A stretch of 64,000 bases of DNA from CAWGOF01 sp963824225 (GTDB lineage: Bacteria; Acidobacteriota; Polarisedimenticolia; Polarisedimenticolales; Polarisedimenticolaceae), in assembly GCA_963824225.1 (NCBI GenBank), contig CAWGOF010000003.1:2666001-2730000 (forward strand), written 5' to 3'. Below the pieces are notes generated by a model that was not told the origin of the DNA, ran no database searches, and saw only the letters and a list, made by a program, of their open reading frames with translations. A program made the position numbers and the translations under genes. Positions 25,653 to 35,423 of this stretch are shown here, piece by piece (the first letter of the stretch is position 1; each line of letters opens with the position of its first letter).

Positions 25653-28600
25653 ATGCGGGTATGGACCGTCGCGGGCTTGGCGCTCGCGCTCTTCGCGGCG
25701 CGATCGACGGGCGCGGAGCCGATCTCCGAGCGCACGTTGAGTGTCGCACTCGTCGTCCATCGCGACGGAACGAGCCTCGCGGCGTACACGGTGAAGGATC
25801 GACCGTTCGTCGACGTCGCGCCGGGTGGCGCGCTCGATCCATCGGACGCGGGCGGGCTCCGGCTCGAGATCGTGCTGCACGGCCCGGGAGGGGAGACGGT
25901 CGTACGGCGCCGGCCGATCGCCGGGCTATGTCTCGAGCATGCGCGGGATGCCGAGCCGCACATCGCGGGCGACACGATCTTGGTCCACGAGGAGAGCGTG
26001 GTCATCGAGCTGCCCGAGCGTACGGGCTTCGACACGCTGTCCGTCGCGTACGAGCGCCCGGACTCGAGCGCGACCGAATCGCGGCGTCGGTCGCTCGGCG
26101 ACTTGGCGCTCGATGCGGCGCACTTCGACACCGCGGGAGGCACGCTGCGGTTCGTCGACCTGGCGATCGCCAACAGCGCCGCCCCGAGCGTGGCTCCGGC
26201 GACGACCGCCGCGACCGTGCACTGGCCCGAGGAGTTCAACGATCCCGAAGTGTACCGGGTGTTTGGCGACGCGGCCGAGGTCGCCGAGCGGATCAACGTC
26301 GTCATCGTCCCCGACGGCTACCGCTACACCGAGAAGGCGCTGATGGAGAGCCACGCCGCGGCGCTCGTCGCGAGCTTCCGGGCCAAGACGCCGTTCGCCG
26401 AGCACGACCGGTTCTACAACTACGTGCTGGTCTACGCCTATTCGACCGCGAGCGGGACCGATCAGTGTGATTGCGGCATCGTCGCGAACACGGCGATGGG
26501 TACACGCTTCCCGCTCGGCAACGGGATCTGCGGCCACTCGGACAACCGCTGCCTGTACTACGGCGGGGGGTGCGACACCGATGGCGTGTTCAACATCGCG
26601 ACGGCCGAGCTGCGCGCTCCGGCGATCGACGAGTCGATCGTGATGGTCAACACCACGCGCTACGGCGGCTGCGGTGGGGAGCGCGCCGTGTACTCGGCGG
26701 GTCATTCCGCCGGGCCAGACGTCGTGACCCACGAGCTCGGCCACTCGTTCGGCGGCCTGGCTGACGAGTACGAGGGCACGCCGGCTTGCGGCACGACGGC
26801 GAGCGGGGTCAACACCTCGACCAACGCCGCGGTCGGGGCGTGGCCCGAGTGGACCCCGGAGATCGGCGTGCCGTGGCAGGGCGCGCAGTACTACAACCAA
26901 TGCATCTACCGGCCGGAGCTCAACTGCCATATGCGCTCGCTCGGCCCGCCGTTCTGCCCGGTGTGCGCCCAGCGCGTGTCCCTCAGGACCTTCAGCCACG
27001 GGCGGGTCTATCCCACCGCGCCGATCGCCTCGGCGACACCGGAGCCCGAGCCGACCGTTCCGGTCGGGATCCCGTCGCACTTCGAGGTCGAGACCCGGTT
27101 GGCCCAGCCGAGCACGAACCAGATCACGTGGCGCGTCCGTGGACCCTCGAACCCGACCCCGGTCATCGTGCACACCGGCACGCCCACGCTCGACTACGTG
27201 TTCCCCGAGGGCGGGGAGTTCGAGGTCACGTGCGAGGTCATTGCCGACACGAACTTCATCAAGCCCGTGAAGTACGGGCTCAACGTCGACGTGGCGACTT
27301 GGACGGTTACCGCGACCTGCACGGGCGGAAGCGGGACCGGGCTCCCGGACGGCGACGGGGACACGGTTGCCGACGTGTGCGACAACTGCCCGCTTCTCGC
27401 GAATGCGGCCCAGACCGATACCGACGCCGATGGCCAGGGCGACTCGTGCGACAACTGCCCGCTCGATCCGGGGAACGATCAGGACGGGGACGCCCTGTGT
27501 GCGAACGTCGACAACTGTCCGACGATCGCGAACGCGGGGCAGCAGGATGGCGACGCGGACGGGGCGGGCGACGCGTGCGACAACTGCCCCGGACTCGCGA
27601 ATGCCGGGCAAGCCAACTCCGACGCCGATGGCCACGGCGACGCGTGTGACAATTGCCCGACGATCGCGAACGCGAGCCAAGCCAGCTCCGATTCCGATGG
27701 CCTCGGCGATGCGTGCGACAACTGCCCGGCGACCGCGAATGCGAATCAGGCCGACGCCGATGCGGACCAGGACGGCGACGCGTGCGACAACTGCCCGGTG
27801 ACGGCGAACCCTACGCAGGCGAACTCCGATAGCGACGCGCTCGGCGACGCGTGCGATCCGTGCCCCGTCGACCCGGCGAACGATCAGGACACGGACGGCC
27901 TGTGCGCGAACGTCGACAACTGTCCGACGATCGCGAACGCGAGCCAGGTCGATTCGGAGCTCGCCGACCCGACGTCGCTCGTCCAGTTCGCGTCGCTCGT
28001 GACCGCGAGCAGCGAGTGGACGTCGACCGACTACTCGGCGATGCAGGCCGCGGGTCCGCCCGAGCACCCGGGCGCGTGCATCGAAGTGCCGACGAGCTGG
28101 TCGCCGCTGACCGACCTCGCCGATCCGGAGTGGCTCGAGCTGGTGTACGACGTGCCGGTGCGGGCGTCCGGGGTCTCCGTGTACGAGCAGATCGAGGCGC
28201 CGTTCGTGACCGCGGTCGAGCTGCGCGGGGTGGACGACGCGCTGCGGACCGTGTGGGCCCAGACCGACACGACCGCGTGCGGCGCGACGCTCGACGTCTC
28301 GTTCCCGGTGCGGCCGTACTTCGCCGACACGGTGATCGTACGCACCGCGGTAGCGAACTTCGAGGAGATCGACGCGGTCCGTCTCGAAGGGTTCGGCCGC
28401 ACCCCGCTCCCGGACGGTATCGGCGACGCGTGCGACAACTGCGCGAGCGCGCCGAACGCGAGCCAGGCCGACTCGGACAGTGACGGCATCGGCGACGCCT
28501 GCGATTGTGTACCGAGCGATCCCGGCTCGGCCGGTCCGGGCGAGGTGTTGGGACTCGTGCTCGACAAGCCGGCCCCCGACATCGCGCGGCTATCCTGGGC

Positions 28601-28850
28601 CGCCACGCCGGGCGCGCAGTCGTACTCGATCACGCGCGGCGATCTCGCGACGGTCGACACCTGGATCTACGGGCCGTGCTGGGCCGAGGGGATCGTCGGC
28701 ACGACGCACGACGATTCCGCCGTTCCGGCGGCAGGTCAAGGCTACCTGTATCTGATCCAGCCCTGGACGACCGCGTGTGGCGCCGGGACTTTGGGCCAGC
28801 AGGCGCCGGGTGTCGAGCGGTTCAACACCGACGCGGCTCGCTGCGAGTGA
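25653..28850 (+). CDS. secreted M64 (IgA-peptidase-like) metallopeptidase with thrombospondin-3 repeats
   Basis: 1065 residues. Signal peptide (VWTVAGLALALFAARSTGA); N-terminal propeptide-like domain; then the M64 catalytic domain (residues 215-450) with VVTHELGHSFGGLADEYEG, zinc ligands His360 and His364 and base Glu361. A PKD-like segment follows. Thrombospondin type 3 Ca-binding repeats (DNCP..ANAxQxDxDxDGxGDxCDNCP) run from about residue 565 to 770 and resume near residue 920. They are split by a discoidin-like domain (about 775-915). The Fn3-like C-terminal module ends in PGVERFNTDAARC. It is probably a cell-surface or released protease. Confidence 0.9.
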   Translation: MRVWTVAGLALALFAARSTGAEPISERTLSVALVVHRDGTSLAAYTVKDRPFVDVAPGGALDPSDAGGLRLEIVLHGPGGETVVRRRPIAGLCLEHARDAEPHIAGDTILVHEESVVIELPERTGFDTLSVAYERPDSSATESRRRSLGDLALDAAHFDTAGGTLRFVDLAIANSAAPSVAPATTAATVHWPEEFNDPEVYRVFGDAAEVAERINVVIVPDGYRYTEKALMESHAAALVASFRAKTPFAEHDRFYNYVLVYAYSTASGTDQCDCGIVANTAMGTRFPLGNGICGHSDNRCLYYGGGCDTDGVFNIATAELRAPAIDESIVMVNTTRYGGCGGERAVYSAGHSAGPDVVTHELGHSFGGLADEYEGTPACGTTASGVNTSTNAAVGAWPEWTPEIGVPWQGAQYYNQCIYRPELNCHMRSLGPPFCPVCAQRVSLRTFSHGRVYPTAPIASATPEPEPTVPVGIPSHFEVETRLAQPSTNQITWRVRGPSNPTPVIVHTGTPTLDYVFPEGGEFEVTCEVIADTNFIKPVKYGLNVDVATWTVTATCTGGSGTGLPDGDGDTVADVCDNCPLLANAAQTDTDADGQGDSCDNCPLDPGNDQDGDALCANVDNCPTIANAGQQDGDADGAGDACDNCPGLANAGQANSDADGHGDACDNCPTIANASQASSDSDGLGDACDNCPATANANQADADADQDGDACDNCPVTANPTQANSDSDALGDACDPCPVDPANDQDTDGLCANVDNCPTIANASQVDSELADPTSLVQFASLVTASSEWTSTDYSAMQAAGPPEHPGACIEVPTSWSPLTDLADPEWLELVYDVPVRASGVSVYEQIEAPFVTAVELRGVDDALRTVWAQTDTTACGATLDVSFPVRPYFADTVIVRTAVANFEEIDAVRLEGFGRTPLPDGIGDACDNCASAPNASQADSDSDGIGDACDCVPSDPGSAGPGEVLGLVLDKPAPDIARLSWAATPGAQSYSITRGDLATVDTWIYGPCWAEGIVGTTHDDSAVPAAGQGYLYLIQPWTTACGAGTLGQQAPGVERFNTDAARCE

Positions 28851-29428
28851 AGGCCGCAAAGGCCGCACCGACCCTCGTGACACCGAAATCGCCGGCCGAA
28901 TGGCGCGCGTGGCTCGTGAAGCACCACACGCAGACGGCGAGCATTCGCCTGCGACTGTTCAAGAAGGACTCGGGCAAGCAGGTGTTGACCTACGCCCAGG
29001 CGCTCGACGAGGCGCTGTGCTTCGGTTGGATCGACGGGCGGAAGGATCCGTATGACGCGATCTCGTGGGTCCAGAGCTTCTCGCCGCGCCGAGCTCGCAG
29101 CGGGTGGTCGAAGATCAACACCGGCCACGCCGAGCGGCTGATCAAGGAAGGGAAGATGAAGCCGGCCGGGCTGGCCCAGATCGAAGCCGCGAAGGCCGAT
29201 GGACGCTGGGACGCCGCCTATTCCGCGCCCGGTGCAGCTACGATTCCGGCAGACTTCCTCGAAGCGTTAGCGAAGAACAAGCGCGCACAATCCTTCTTCG
29301 AGACGCTGAACAAGGCGAACCTGTACTCCATCGCGTATCGTCTAGAGACCGCGAAGAAGCCCGAGACGCGCGCGGCGCGCATGAAGACGATCCTCCAGAT
29401 GATGAAGGACGGGAAGAAGTTCCACTGA
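28847..29428 (+). CDS. YdeI/OmdA-like protein (bacteriocin-protection family)
   Basis: 193 residues from a GTG that overlaps the stop of the M64 gene (GTGA). Family text: LDEALCFGWIDGR, SWVQSFSPRRARSGWSKIN, GLAQIEAAKADGRWDAAY and the late ETRAARMKTILQMMKDGKK. Related E. coli YdeI is linked to resistance to cationic peptides. Cytoplasmic, no signal peptide. The start is fixed by the coupling overlap. Confidence 0.85.
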   Translation: MKAAKAAPTLVTPKSPAEWRAWLVKHHTQTASIRLRLFKKDSGKQVLTYAQALDEALCFGWIDGRKDPYDAISWVQSFSPRRARSGWSKINTGHAERLIKEGKMKPAGLAQIEAAKADGRWDAAYSAPGAATIPADFLEALAKNKRAQSFFETLNKANLYSIAYRLETAKKPETRAARMKTILQMMKDGKKFH

Positions 29429-29444
29429 CGCGGTCTCGTCTCGT

Positions 29445-31319
29445 CTACGGCCGCAGGGCCTGCTCCGACTCGAGCGCTTCCGTGCGCGCACCGAGACGCA
29501 CGAGCAGCGCGACGAGGAACCGCTGCGCATCGCTCATCTGGTCGCGCCGCGCCAGGACCTGGCGTGCCAGGTCGGGCTTGTCCGTGATCAGGCCGTCGAC
29601 GCCGTGGCTCATCGCGGCGAGCATCCACGCCGGATCGTTGACCGTCCAGACGTAGACGTCCTTGCCCGCGCGGTGGGCGCGCCGCACGAACCGCCCGGTG
29701 GCGATTCGGGCTTCGACGGCGAGGAAGTCGGCCGGCAGCTCGGTCAGGTCGCCGATCGCCTTGGCCACGAGCAGGCCCGCGCGCCACGACGGACGCAGGC
29801 GCTTGATGTTGCGCACCATCTCGTGGTCGAGCGACATGAAGATGCAGTCGTTCTCCATGCCCGCCGCCTCGACGATCTCGACCACGCGCTCCTCGAGGCG
29901 CTCGTTGTGACCGTAGGATTTCAGCTCGACGATCACCCGGCACCGGCCCTGGCACGCCGCCAGTGCCTCGGCGAGCGTGGGCACGCGCTCGCTCGCGAAC
30001 TGCGGCCCGCGGAAGCTGCCGATGTCGATCTCGCGCAGGGCCGCGGCGTCGGCGTCCCAGATCTTCGCTGGCGACCTGCCGACCTTCATCAGATCGCTGT
30101 CGTGCACGACGACGACCTGGCCATCCTTCGACTCCTGGACGTCGAGCTCGACGAAGTCGGTGCGCTGGTCGGCCGCCAGACGAAACGCGGCGAGCGTGTT
30201 CTCCGGTGCCGCGGCGGACGAGCCGCGATGCGCGATCACCAGGACGTCCTGGCGGCTCCGCGTGGCGTAGAACGCGAGGAGCGCAAAGCCCACGACCCCA
30301 AGGATCACGATCGCCGCGAGCCCGGCCTTCCCGCTCCCGGAGAGGTGCCGCAGGTCGCCGGACGACGTGGGAACGCGGGGCTCGCGCGGCTGACCGACGT
30401 GGAGGTACAGCCGGACGATGAGAGCCGAGAGGAACGCGAAGTTGACGATCGCCACGGCGAGGCCGAGGACGAGCCACAGGAGCACGAGCGCCGCCAGGAA
30501 CGCGAGCAGCAGCGCGAGGGAGCCGGCGAAGCGCGGCGCCAGGCTGCGACCGAGGAAGTCGATGAACCAGGTGGACGACGCGGAGAGCACGATCGCGACG
30601 AGCGCCCACGTCGCGATCGCGGCGACGATGACGCGCCGGTGCCCCGCCGATCGGCGGGCGCTCTCGCCCAGGGCGCGTCGCGGGGCCACGCCCTCGAACA
30701 CCATGAGCGGCAGAGCGAACGCCCAGCGGGCGATCGTCCAGACGAGCAGGGCCACGAGCGTCGCGCCGAGAAGCGTCACGAGGATGCCCGCGCCCCAGAA
30801 CGCGGGCGGGCGCTGGGCCAAGTAGTAGTTGATATCGTGCTCGCGCAGGAGCGCGAGGTACACGAGACCGGCACCGACGAGGAACGGCAGCAGCCCGGCG
30901 AGGACGCGCACGACGACGTTCGCCGTCAAGCGCAGCACGTTCGGCGCGCGCGCGGCACCGAACGCGAGGGCGCTCGTGGCGCGCAAGGTTACGCCGTTCG
31001 TCGCGCAGAGGGCGATGGCCATCAGGCACGCCGCTTGGAGCGCGGTGATCGCGAGCAAGAGCGCGCTCCCGACGACGAGGATCAGCGCCCCGACGCGCGT
31101 CGTGGCGAAGAACCGCGCGATGTCGGCATCGGCGATCACGCGGCCCGACCGCATCCAGGCCAGGAGCAGGGTCGTCCCGGGAATCAACAGGGCGAACGCG
31201 AGCGCCTTGTAGGCCAGGTCCGTCCGGACGAAGCTCTGCCACGACGCGCGAACGTCCCGGGCGGCGTCTCGCACGATCGCCGGCAACCGCGGCGCTGCCG
31301 TCGGGTCCGCGGGCTTCAT
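29445..31319 (-). CDS. membrane-anchored glycerophosphodiester phosphodiesterase
   Basis: 624 residues. The N-terminal 330 residues contain about eight membrane helices of a GDPD-associated membrane domain. The C-terminal GDPD domain starts at VIAHRGSSAAAPENT (about residue 362), with ELDVQESKDGQVVVVHD (residues 390-407) carrying the metal and catalytic Glu/Asp/His residues. It hydrolyses glycerophosphodiesters to glycerol-3-phosphate and an alcohol, probably with the active site outside the membrane. The next gene downstream on the same strand does not overlap it. Architecture is like the YhfE/GlpQ2 group in many Gram-positives and Acidobacteriota. Confidence 0.88.
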   Translation of the reverse strand: MKPADPTAAPRLPAIVRDAARDVRASWQSFVRTDLAYKALAFALLIPGTTLLLAWMRSGRVIADADIARFFATTRVGALILVVGSALLLAITALQAACLMAIALCATNGVTLRATSALAFGAARAPNVLRLTANVVVRVLAGLLPFLVGAGLVYLALLREHDINYYLAQRPPAFWGAGILVTLLGATLVALLVWTIARWAFALPLMVFEGVAPRRALGESARRSAGHRRVIVAAIATWALVAIVLSASSTWFIDFLGRSLAPRFAGSLALLLAFLAALVLLWLVLGLAVAIVNFAFLSALIVRLYLHVGQPREPRVPTSSGDLRHLSGSGKAGLAAIVILGVVGFALLAFYATRSRQDVLVIAHRGSSAAAPENTLAAFRLAADQRTDFVELDVQESKDGQVVVVHDSDLMKVGRSPAKIWDADAAALREIDIGSFRGPQFASERVPTLAEALAACQGRCRVIVELKSYGHNERLEERVVEIVEAAGMENDCIFMSLDHEMVRNIKRLRPSWRAGLLVAKAIGDLTELPADFLAVEARIATGRFVRRAHRAGKDVYVWTVNDPAWMLAAMSHGVDGLITDKPDLARQVLARRDQMSDAQRFLVALLVRLGARTEALESEQALRP

Positions 31320-31322
31320 CCG

Positions 31323-31673
31323 CTAGCCGCTGCGCCGGTACTCGGCACGCACCGGGCTCCAGGCGTCGACCGCCTTTGCGCCTGCGGCTCCCGCGGTGAC
31401 GGCGTGCGGCACGTGGCCCGGGATGGCCACGACCTCGCCCGATCCGACGGTCACGCTCCGATCGTCGAACGCGAACACGAGCGCACCGTCGAGGACGAGC
31501 GTGATCTGCTCGCTCTCGTGCTCGTGGCGCTCGAACGTCGCGTGGGGCTCGACCTCGAAGTAGGTCAGCATGGCGTGCTCGAGCGCGACCGCCCAGTACG
31601 ACGCGCCGGGCACCGTTCGCTCGAGCGGCAGAGATCCACGGGGGAAGAACCGGGCGGCGGTTGGGCCCTTCAT
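31323..31673 (-). CDS. small cupin-domain protein
   Basis: 116 residues; start ATG overlaps the stop of the upstream methyltransferase (ATGA at 31670-31673). Single beta-barrel cupin with metal-binding residues in FERHEHESEQITLVLDG (His, His, Glu) and PGHVPHAV (His). No substrate can be named. It ends 3 bases before the stop-to-start region of the GDPD gene, so the four minus-strand genes from 33276 to 29445 may form one transcript. Confidence 0.85.
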   Translation of the reverse strand: MKGPTAARFFPRGSLPLERTVPGASYWAVALEHAMLTYFEVEPHATFERHEHESEQITLVLDGALVFAFDDRSVTVGSGEVVAIPGHVPHAVTAGAAGAKAVDAWSPVRAEYRRSG

Positions 31674-32425
31674 GCGCGCTTCTCGGCGACGATCAGCACG
31701 TGCGGCGAGCCGAGCTCGAACGGCCCGCCTTCCGTGGAGCCGTGGAGCGAGAGCGTGGCCAGCCCGACGCGCTCGAGCATCTCGCGCAGCTCGCGCGCGG
31801 TGTAGATCCACTGCAGTCCCTTCTGCGTCCGTGCCTCGCCGCCGCGCAGGAACGTATACGTCGTCTCGATACAGCTCTCCGCCGGATCGTAGCGGTTCTC
31901 CTCGAGGAACAGGATGTCCCCGAAGCGCATCCATTCGCGCTCGCGGAACCGCGGCAGGATGCACTCGGCGACGGCGCCGGTATCCATCGCGAAGCGCGCT
32001 CCGGGGGCCAGGGACCGGGCGACGGCTTCGAGGAACCGGCGCGTCGAGTCGGGCGGGAAGTAGGCGAAGCTGTTGCCGAAGCAGAATGCGCCGTCCATCT
32101 CCGAGTCCCACTGCAGGTCGCGCATGTCGCCGTGGCGCCAGTCGACCTCGACGTGCACCGCACGCGCACGCCGGCGGGCCTCGTCGATCTCCTCGGACGA
32201 CAGGTCGACGCCGGTCACGCGGAAGCCGCGCCGGGCGAGCTCGATCGAGTGCCGGCCGTGGCCGCACGGCACGTCGAGCACGCGGCCTCCCGCGGGGAGC
32301 CGCAGCTCGCGCACGAGGAACTCCACGTCGGCGAGCGCCGCCTCGGGGGGCAGCGCCTGGCGCCACATCTCGACGACGACGCCCTGGAAGAACGTCTCGA
32401 ACCAGCGGAGGTCGGCTCGGTCCAT
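31670..32425 (-). CDS. class I SAM-dependent methyltransferase
   Basis: 251 residues. Motif I VLDVPCGHGRHSIELA (about residues 49-64) and motif II GVDLS are those of Methyltransf_25/11 proteins. An in-frame GTG at 32434 overlaps the stop of the previous gene, but the ATG at 32425 has an AGGG 8 bases upstream and is preferred. The target is not evident: it may methylate a small molecule. Coupled to the cupin downstream. Confidence 0.85.
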   Translation of the reverse strand: MDRADLRWFETFFQGVVVEMWRQALPPEAALADVEFLVRELRLPAGGRVLDVPCGHGRHSIELARRGFRVTGVDLSSEEIDEARRRARAVHVEVDWRHGDMRDLQWDSEMDGAFCFGNSFAYFPPDSTRRFLEAVARSLAPGARFAMDTGAVAECILPRFREREWMRFGDILFLEENRYDPAESCIETTYTFLRGGEARTQKGLQWIYTARELREMLERVGLATLSLHGSTEGGPFELGSPHVLIVAEKRA

Positions 32426-32430
32426 CGGGT

Positions 32431-33276
32431 TCACCCTGCGGCGCGGCGCTTCACGCCGATCACGTTCGGTACGGGCCACGCGGCCAAGTTGCCCTGGCCC
32501 ACCTCGAACTCGCCGAACCGTTCGACCTCGACCCCGCCCGCGTCGACGAACAGCTGGGCCTTCGGGCCGCCCTCGAGGTGCTGGGCTGCGACGAGGTCGA
32601 TCCCGGCGGCGAGCAGGGCGTCGTTCCACTCGTGCATGGCGAACGGCGAGCGCGAGAACAGGAACAGCGCGCGGCCGGCGCGGTCCTCGCCCAGCGCGGC
32701 CTCGCTCCACCGGCGATCCTGCGGGCTCCAGCGGTTCTCGCCCGGGCGCTTGATCAATCGCAGGTTCTGCACCACCGAGTCGTAGTCTTCGAGGATCCGG
32801 TCGAGGCTCACGCCGGGCTCGTCGAGATCGTACAGCCGGAACCGCGGGAGCTCGCGTCCGTCCCGGGGGTCGAACGCGGCGACCGACTCGTAGCTCGGGA
32901 CCCGCCGACCCTGGGCGTGGCTCCCGGACTGCAGGTAGCCGATGTGCGTGCGCGCGTCGACGTCGAACATCCCGGCGTTGATCGCCGCGACGAGACCGTG
33001 CTCGCGCGCCCAGTCCTTGGCGGTCCGGCCGGTCGTCTCGCCCGTCGGCCCGATTCCGATCAGCTCGAGGTCCCAGTGCTCGGGATCGATGCGCAGGATC
33101 GTGATCTTGTCGTCGTTCGACGCCGCGCCGCGTGGCGGAGCGATCGTCGCGAGATCGAGTCCTCGGTCGAGCGTGCGCCAGACGCCGCCGGGTACCGCGT
33201 CACACGAGACGACGGCCAGGGACACGACGCAGATCAGGGCGCGATCGAGCGCCGCGCGCGCGCCGAGGATTTTCAC
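32431..33276 (-). CDS. phosphodiester glycosidase family lipoprotein (NAGPA/DUF2233)
   Basis: 281 residues with a signal ending in a lipobox (SLAVVSCDA). NAGPA-fold text includes AAINAGMFDVDARTHIGYL, LLAAGIDLVAAQHLEGGPKAQLF and the EF or WPVPNVI end. Related enzymes remove GlcNAc from phosphodiesters on mannose, or hydrolyse teichoic-acid-like glycosidic links. It heads the minus-strand chain glycosidase, methyltransferase, cupin, GDPD. Confidence 0.85.
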   Translation of the reverse strand: MKILGARAALDRALICVVSLAVVSCDAVPGGVWRTLDRGLDLATIAPPRGAASNDDKITILRIDPEHWDLELIGIGPTGETTGRTAKDWAREHGLVAAINAGMFDVDARTHIGYLQSGSHAQGRRVPSYESVAAFDPRDGRELPRFRLYDLDEPGVSLDRILEDYDSVVQNLRLIKRPGENRWSPQDRRWSEAALGEDRAGRALFLFSRSPFAMHEWNDALLAAGIDLVAAQHLEGGPKAQLFVDAGGVEVERFGEFEVGQGNLAAWPVPNVIGVKRRAAG

Positions 33277-33335
33277 GCCGGAAGACTAGCCGTCTCGGTC
33301 CCGTGCCGTCAAACTTGTCCGGCCAAGGAGGCTCC

Positions 33336-35384
33336 ATGCAGCGTCACGCCATCGCCCTCGTGCTCTCGTCGCTCGCCCTGCTCGGTCCGGGTTGGCCGTC
33401 CGCGGCCGACACGTCGCCGACGCCGCTCACCCCCGAGCTGCTGTGGAAGCTCGATCGGCTGGGCAACCCGTCGATCTCTCCCGACGGCTCGTGGGCCGTC
33501 GTGCCGGTCACGAGCTACGACCTCGAGGAGGACAAGGGCAAGACCGATCTGTGGCTCGTGCCGACCTCGGGCGCCGGAGCGGCGGGCGCTGGAGCAGCGC
33601 GGCGTCTCACGACGCACGATGCGCGGGACGGCGCCCCGGCGTGGAGCCCCGACGGGACGTGGATCGCATTCGAGTCGAAGCGCGGCGACGACGAGGAGTC
33701 CCAGGTCTACGTCATCCCTTTCGCCGGCGGCGAGGCCCGGCGCGTGACGAGCGTTCCCAACGGAGCGTCGTCGGTGAAATGGTTTCCGGATTCGAAGCGC
33801 CTCGCGTTCGTGAGCTGGGTCTGGCCCGACCTCGACTCGTGGGAGAAGCAGGGTCTGCGGCTCAAGGAGCGCAAGGACACGAAGGTCAGCGCCAAGACGT
33901 GGGACAAGCCGATCGTACGCTGGTGGGACCACTGGGTCGAGGACCGCGACCCCCACGTGTACTCGGTGTCGATCGACGGTGGCGAGCCGCAGGCGATCAC
34001 GCTCGGGAGCGGACGGTGCCTGTCGCGCGAGGAGCCGGACGCCGCTTCGTACGACATCGCCCCCGACTCTGCTGAGATCGCGTTCGCCGCGGACGTCGAT
34101 CCGACGGGCGTCGATCCGAACTTCGACGTGTTCGTCGTGGCCGCGTCGGGCGGAGCGGCGCGCAACGTGAGCCCGGAGAACCCCGCGGACGACGTGGCTC
34201 CGCTCTATGCACCGGACGGGCGGTGGCTCGCGTTCGGGCGGCAGACGGTCAAGGGGTTCTACGCCGACCGCGTGCGTCTCGTGCTGCACGACCGGACGGC
34301 GAAGCAGAACCGCGTGGCCACGGACGGCTGGGACCGCTCGGTCGCCGGTCTCGCCTGGGCCCCGGACGGCAAGGCGCTCTACGGGACGATCGACGACGCG
34401 GGGACCCAGCGCGTGTGGCGCATCGAGGTGCCGGGGGGCAAGGTCGCGGCCGTGACGAAGGACCACAGCTTCGCGGGCCTCGCGCTCTCGTCGGACGGGC
34501 GCACGCTCGTCGCGCTGCGCCAGAGCTTTCTCGAGCCGCCGACGCTCGTGCGGATCGATCCGACGACCGGGACGGTGACGAAGCTCTCGACGTTCAACGA
34601 CGAGCGCCTGGCCGCGGTCGATTTCGGCACGTACGAGAGCGTGACGATTCCGGGCGCCAAGGGCGAGCCGATCCAGATGTGGATCAACTATCCACCGGGC
34701 TTCGATCGGTCGAAGCGCCATCCGGTGTACCTGCTCCTGCACGGCGGCCCGCACAACGCGATCACCGACGGCTTTCACTGGCGCTGGAACGCCCAGGTGT
34801 TCTCGGGATGGGGCTACGTCACGGCGTGGCACAACTTCCACGGATCGAGCGGGTTCGGCCAGTCGTTCACCGACTCGATCAACCCCGCGCAATCGGAGCT
34901 GCCGTACGAAGACACGATCGCCGCGGCGAAGTGGCTCGCCGCGCAGCGCTGGGCCGACCCCGAGCACATGACGGCGGGCGGCGGCAGCTTCGGCGGGTAC
35001 CTGGCGACGATCCTGCTCGGCCGGGAGCATCCGTTCCAGGCCCTCGTGGCCCACGCCGCCGTGTACAACTGGTACACGCAGTACGCCGCGGACTACGGTG
35101 CGGCCAAGCGCCGGCACGGCGAGTTCTGGGACAACCCGGCCGTGTTCGAAAAATCCTCACCGCACATGGCGGCGAAGAACTTCCGGACGCCGACGCTCGT
35201 GATCCATGGCGGGCTCGACTATCGCGTCCCATCGAACCACGGGATCGAGCTGTTCAACACGCTGCAGAACCGCGGCGTGAAGAGCCGCCTCGTGTTCTAC
35301 CCTGACGAGAACCACTGGGTGCTCAAGCCCAACAACTCGATCTACTGGTATGGCGAAGTTCACGCCTGGCTCGACCAGTTCTAG
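33336..35384 (+). CDS. S9-family (prolyl oligopeptidase-type) peptidase
   Basis: 682 residues with a signal peptide and an AAGGAG site 7 bases upstream of the ATG. The N-terminal beta-propeller (residues 45-410) has WSPDGTWIAFESKR-type blades. The C-terminal hydrolase domain carries Ser551 in GGGSFGGYLAT, Asp628 in GGLDYRVP and His660 in DENHWVL. It cleaves short peptides in the periplasm or outside the cell. The stop codon overlaps a REP-like element. Divergent from the phosphodiester glycosidase chain. Confidence 0.92.
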   Translation: MQRHAIALVLSSLALLGPGWPSAADTSPTPLTPELLWKLDRLGNPSISPDGSWAVVPVTSYDLEEDKGKTDLWLVPTSGAGAAGAGAARRLTTHDARDGAPAWSPDGTWIAFESKRGDDEESQVYVIPFAGGEARRVTSVPNGASSVKWFPDSKRLAFVSWVWPDLDSWEKQGLRLKERKDTKVSAKTWDKPIVRWWDHWVEDRDPHVYSVSIDGGEPQAITLGSGRCLSREEPDAASYDIAPDSAEIAFAADVDPTGVDPNFDVFVVAASGGAARNVSPENPADDVAPLYAPDGRWLAFGRQTVKGFYADRVRLVLHDRTAKQNRVATDGWDRSVAGLAWAPDGKALYGTIDDAGTQRVWRIEVPGGKVAAVTKDHSFAGLALSSDGRTLVALRQSFLEPPTLVRIDPTTGTVTKLSTFNDERLAAVDFGTYESVTIPGAKGEPIQMWINYPPGFDRSKRHPVYLLLHGGPHNAITDGFHWRWNAQVFSGWGYVTAWHNFHGSSGFGQSFTDSINPAQSELPYEDTIAAAKWLAAQRWADPEHMTAGGGSFGGYLATILLGREHPFQALVAHAAVYNWYTQYAADYGAAKRRHGEFWDNPAVFEKSSPHMAAKNFRTPTLVIHGGLDYRVPSNHGIELFNTLQNRGVKSRLVFYPDENHWVLKPNNSIYWYGEVHAWLDQF

Positions 35385-35423
35385 AAACGGGGACACTCTC
35401 CGTTTCTGCCCCATTTGGGGCAG
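35383..35423. repeat. REP-like double hairpin (family B), copy 1
   Basis: Two adjacent hairpins: AGAAACG/CGTTTCT around a GGGACACTCTC loop, then CTGCCCCA-TT-TGGGGCAG. It begins inside the stop codon of the S9 peptidase gene. A second copy lies at 50331. Similar palindromes elsewhere are REP elements. Confidence 0.75.

Noticed and set aside
25926..28067. Minus-strand ORF of 713 codons opposite the M64 gene
   Set aside because: Antisense to catalytic and calcium-repeat regions; low-complexity Val/Arg text.
29604..31805. Plus-strand ORF of 733 codons across the GDPD and cupin genes
   Set aside because: Covers two conserved genes on the other strand and consists mostly of Arg, Glu and Asp.
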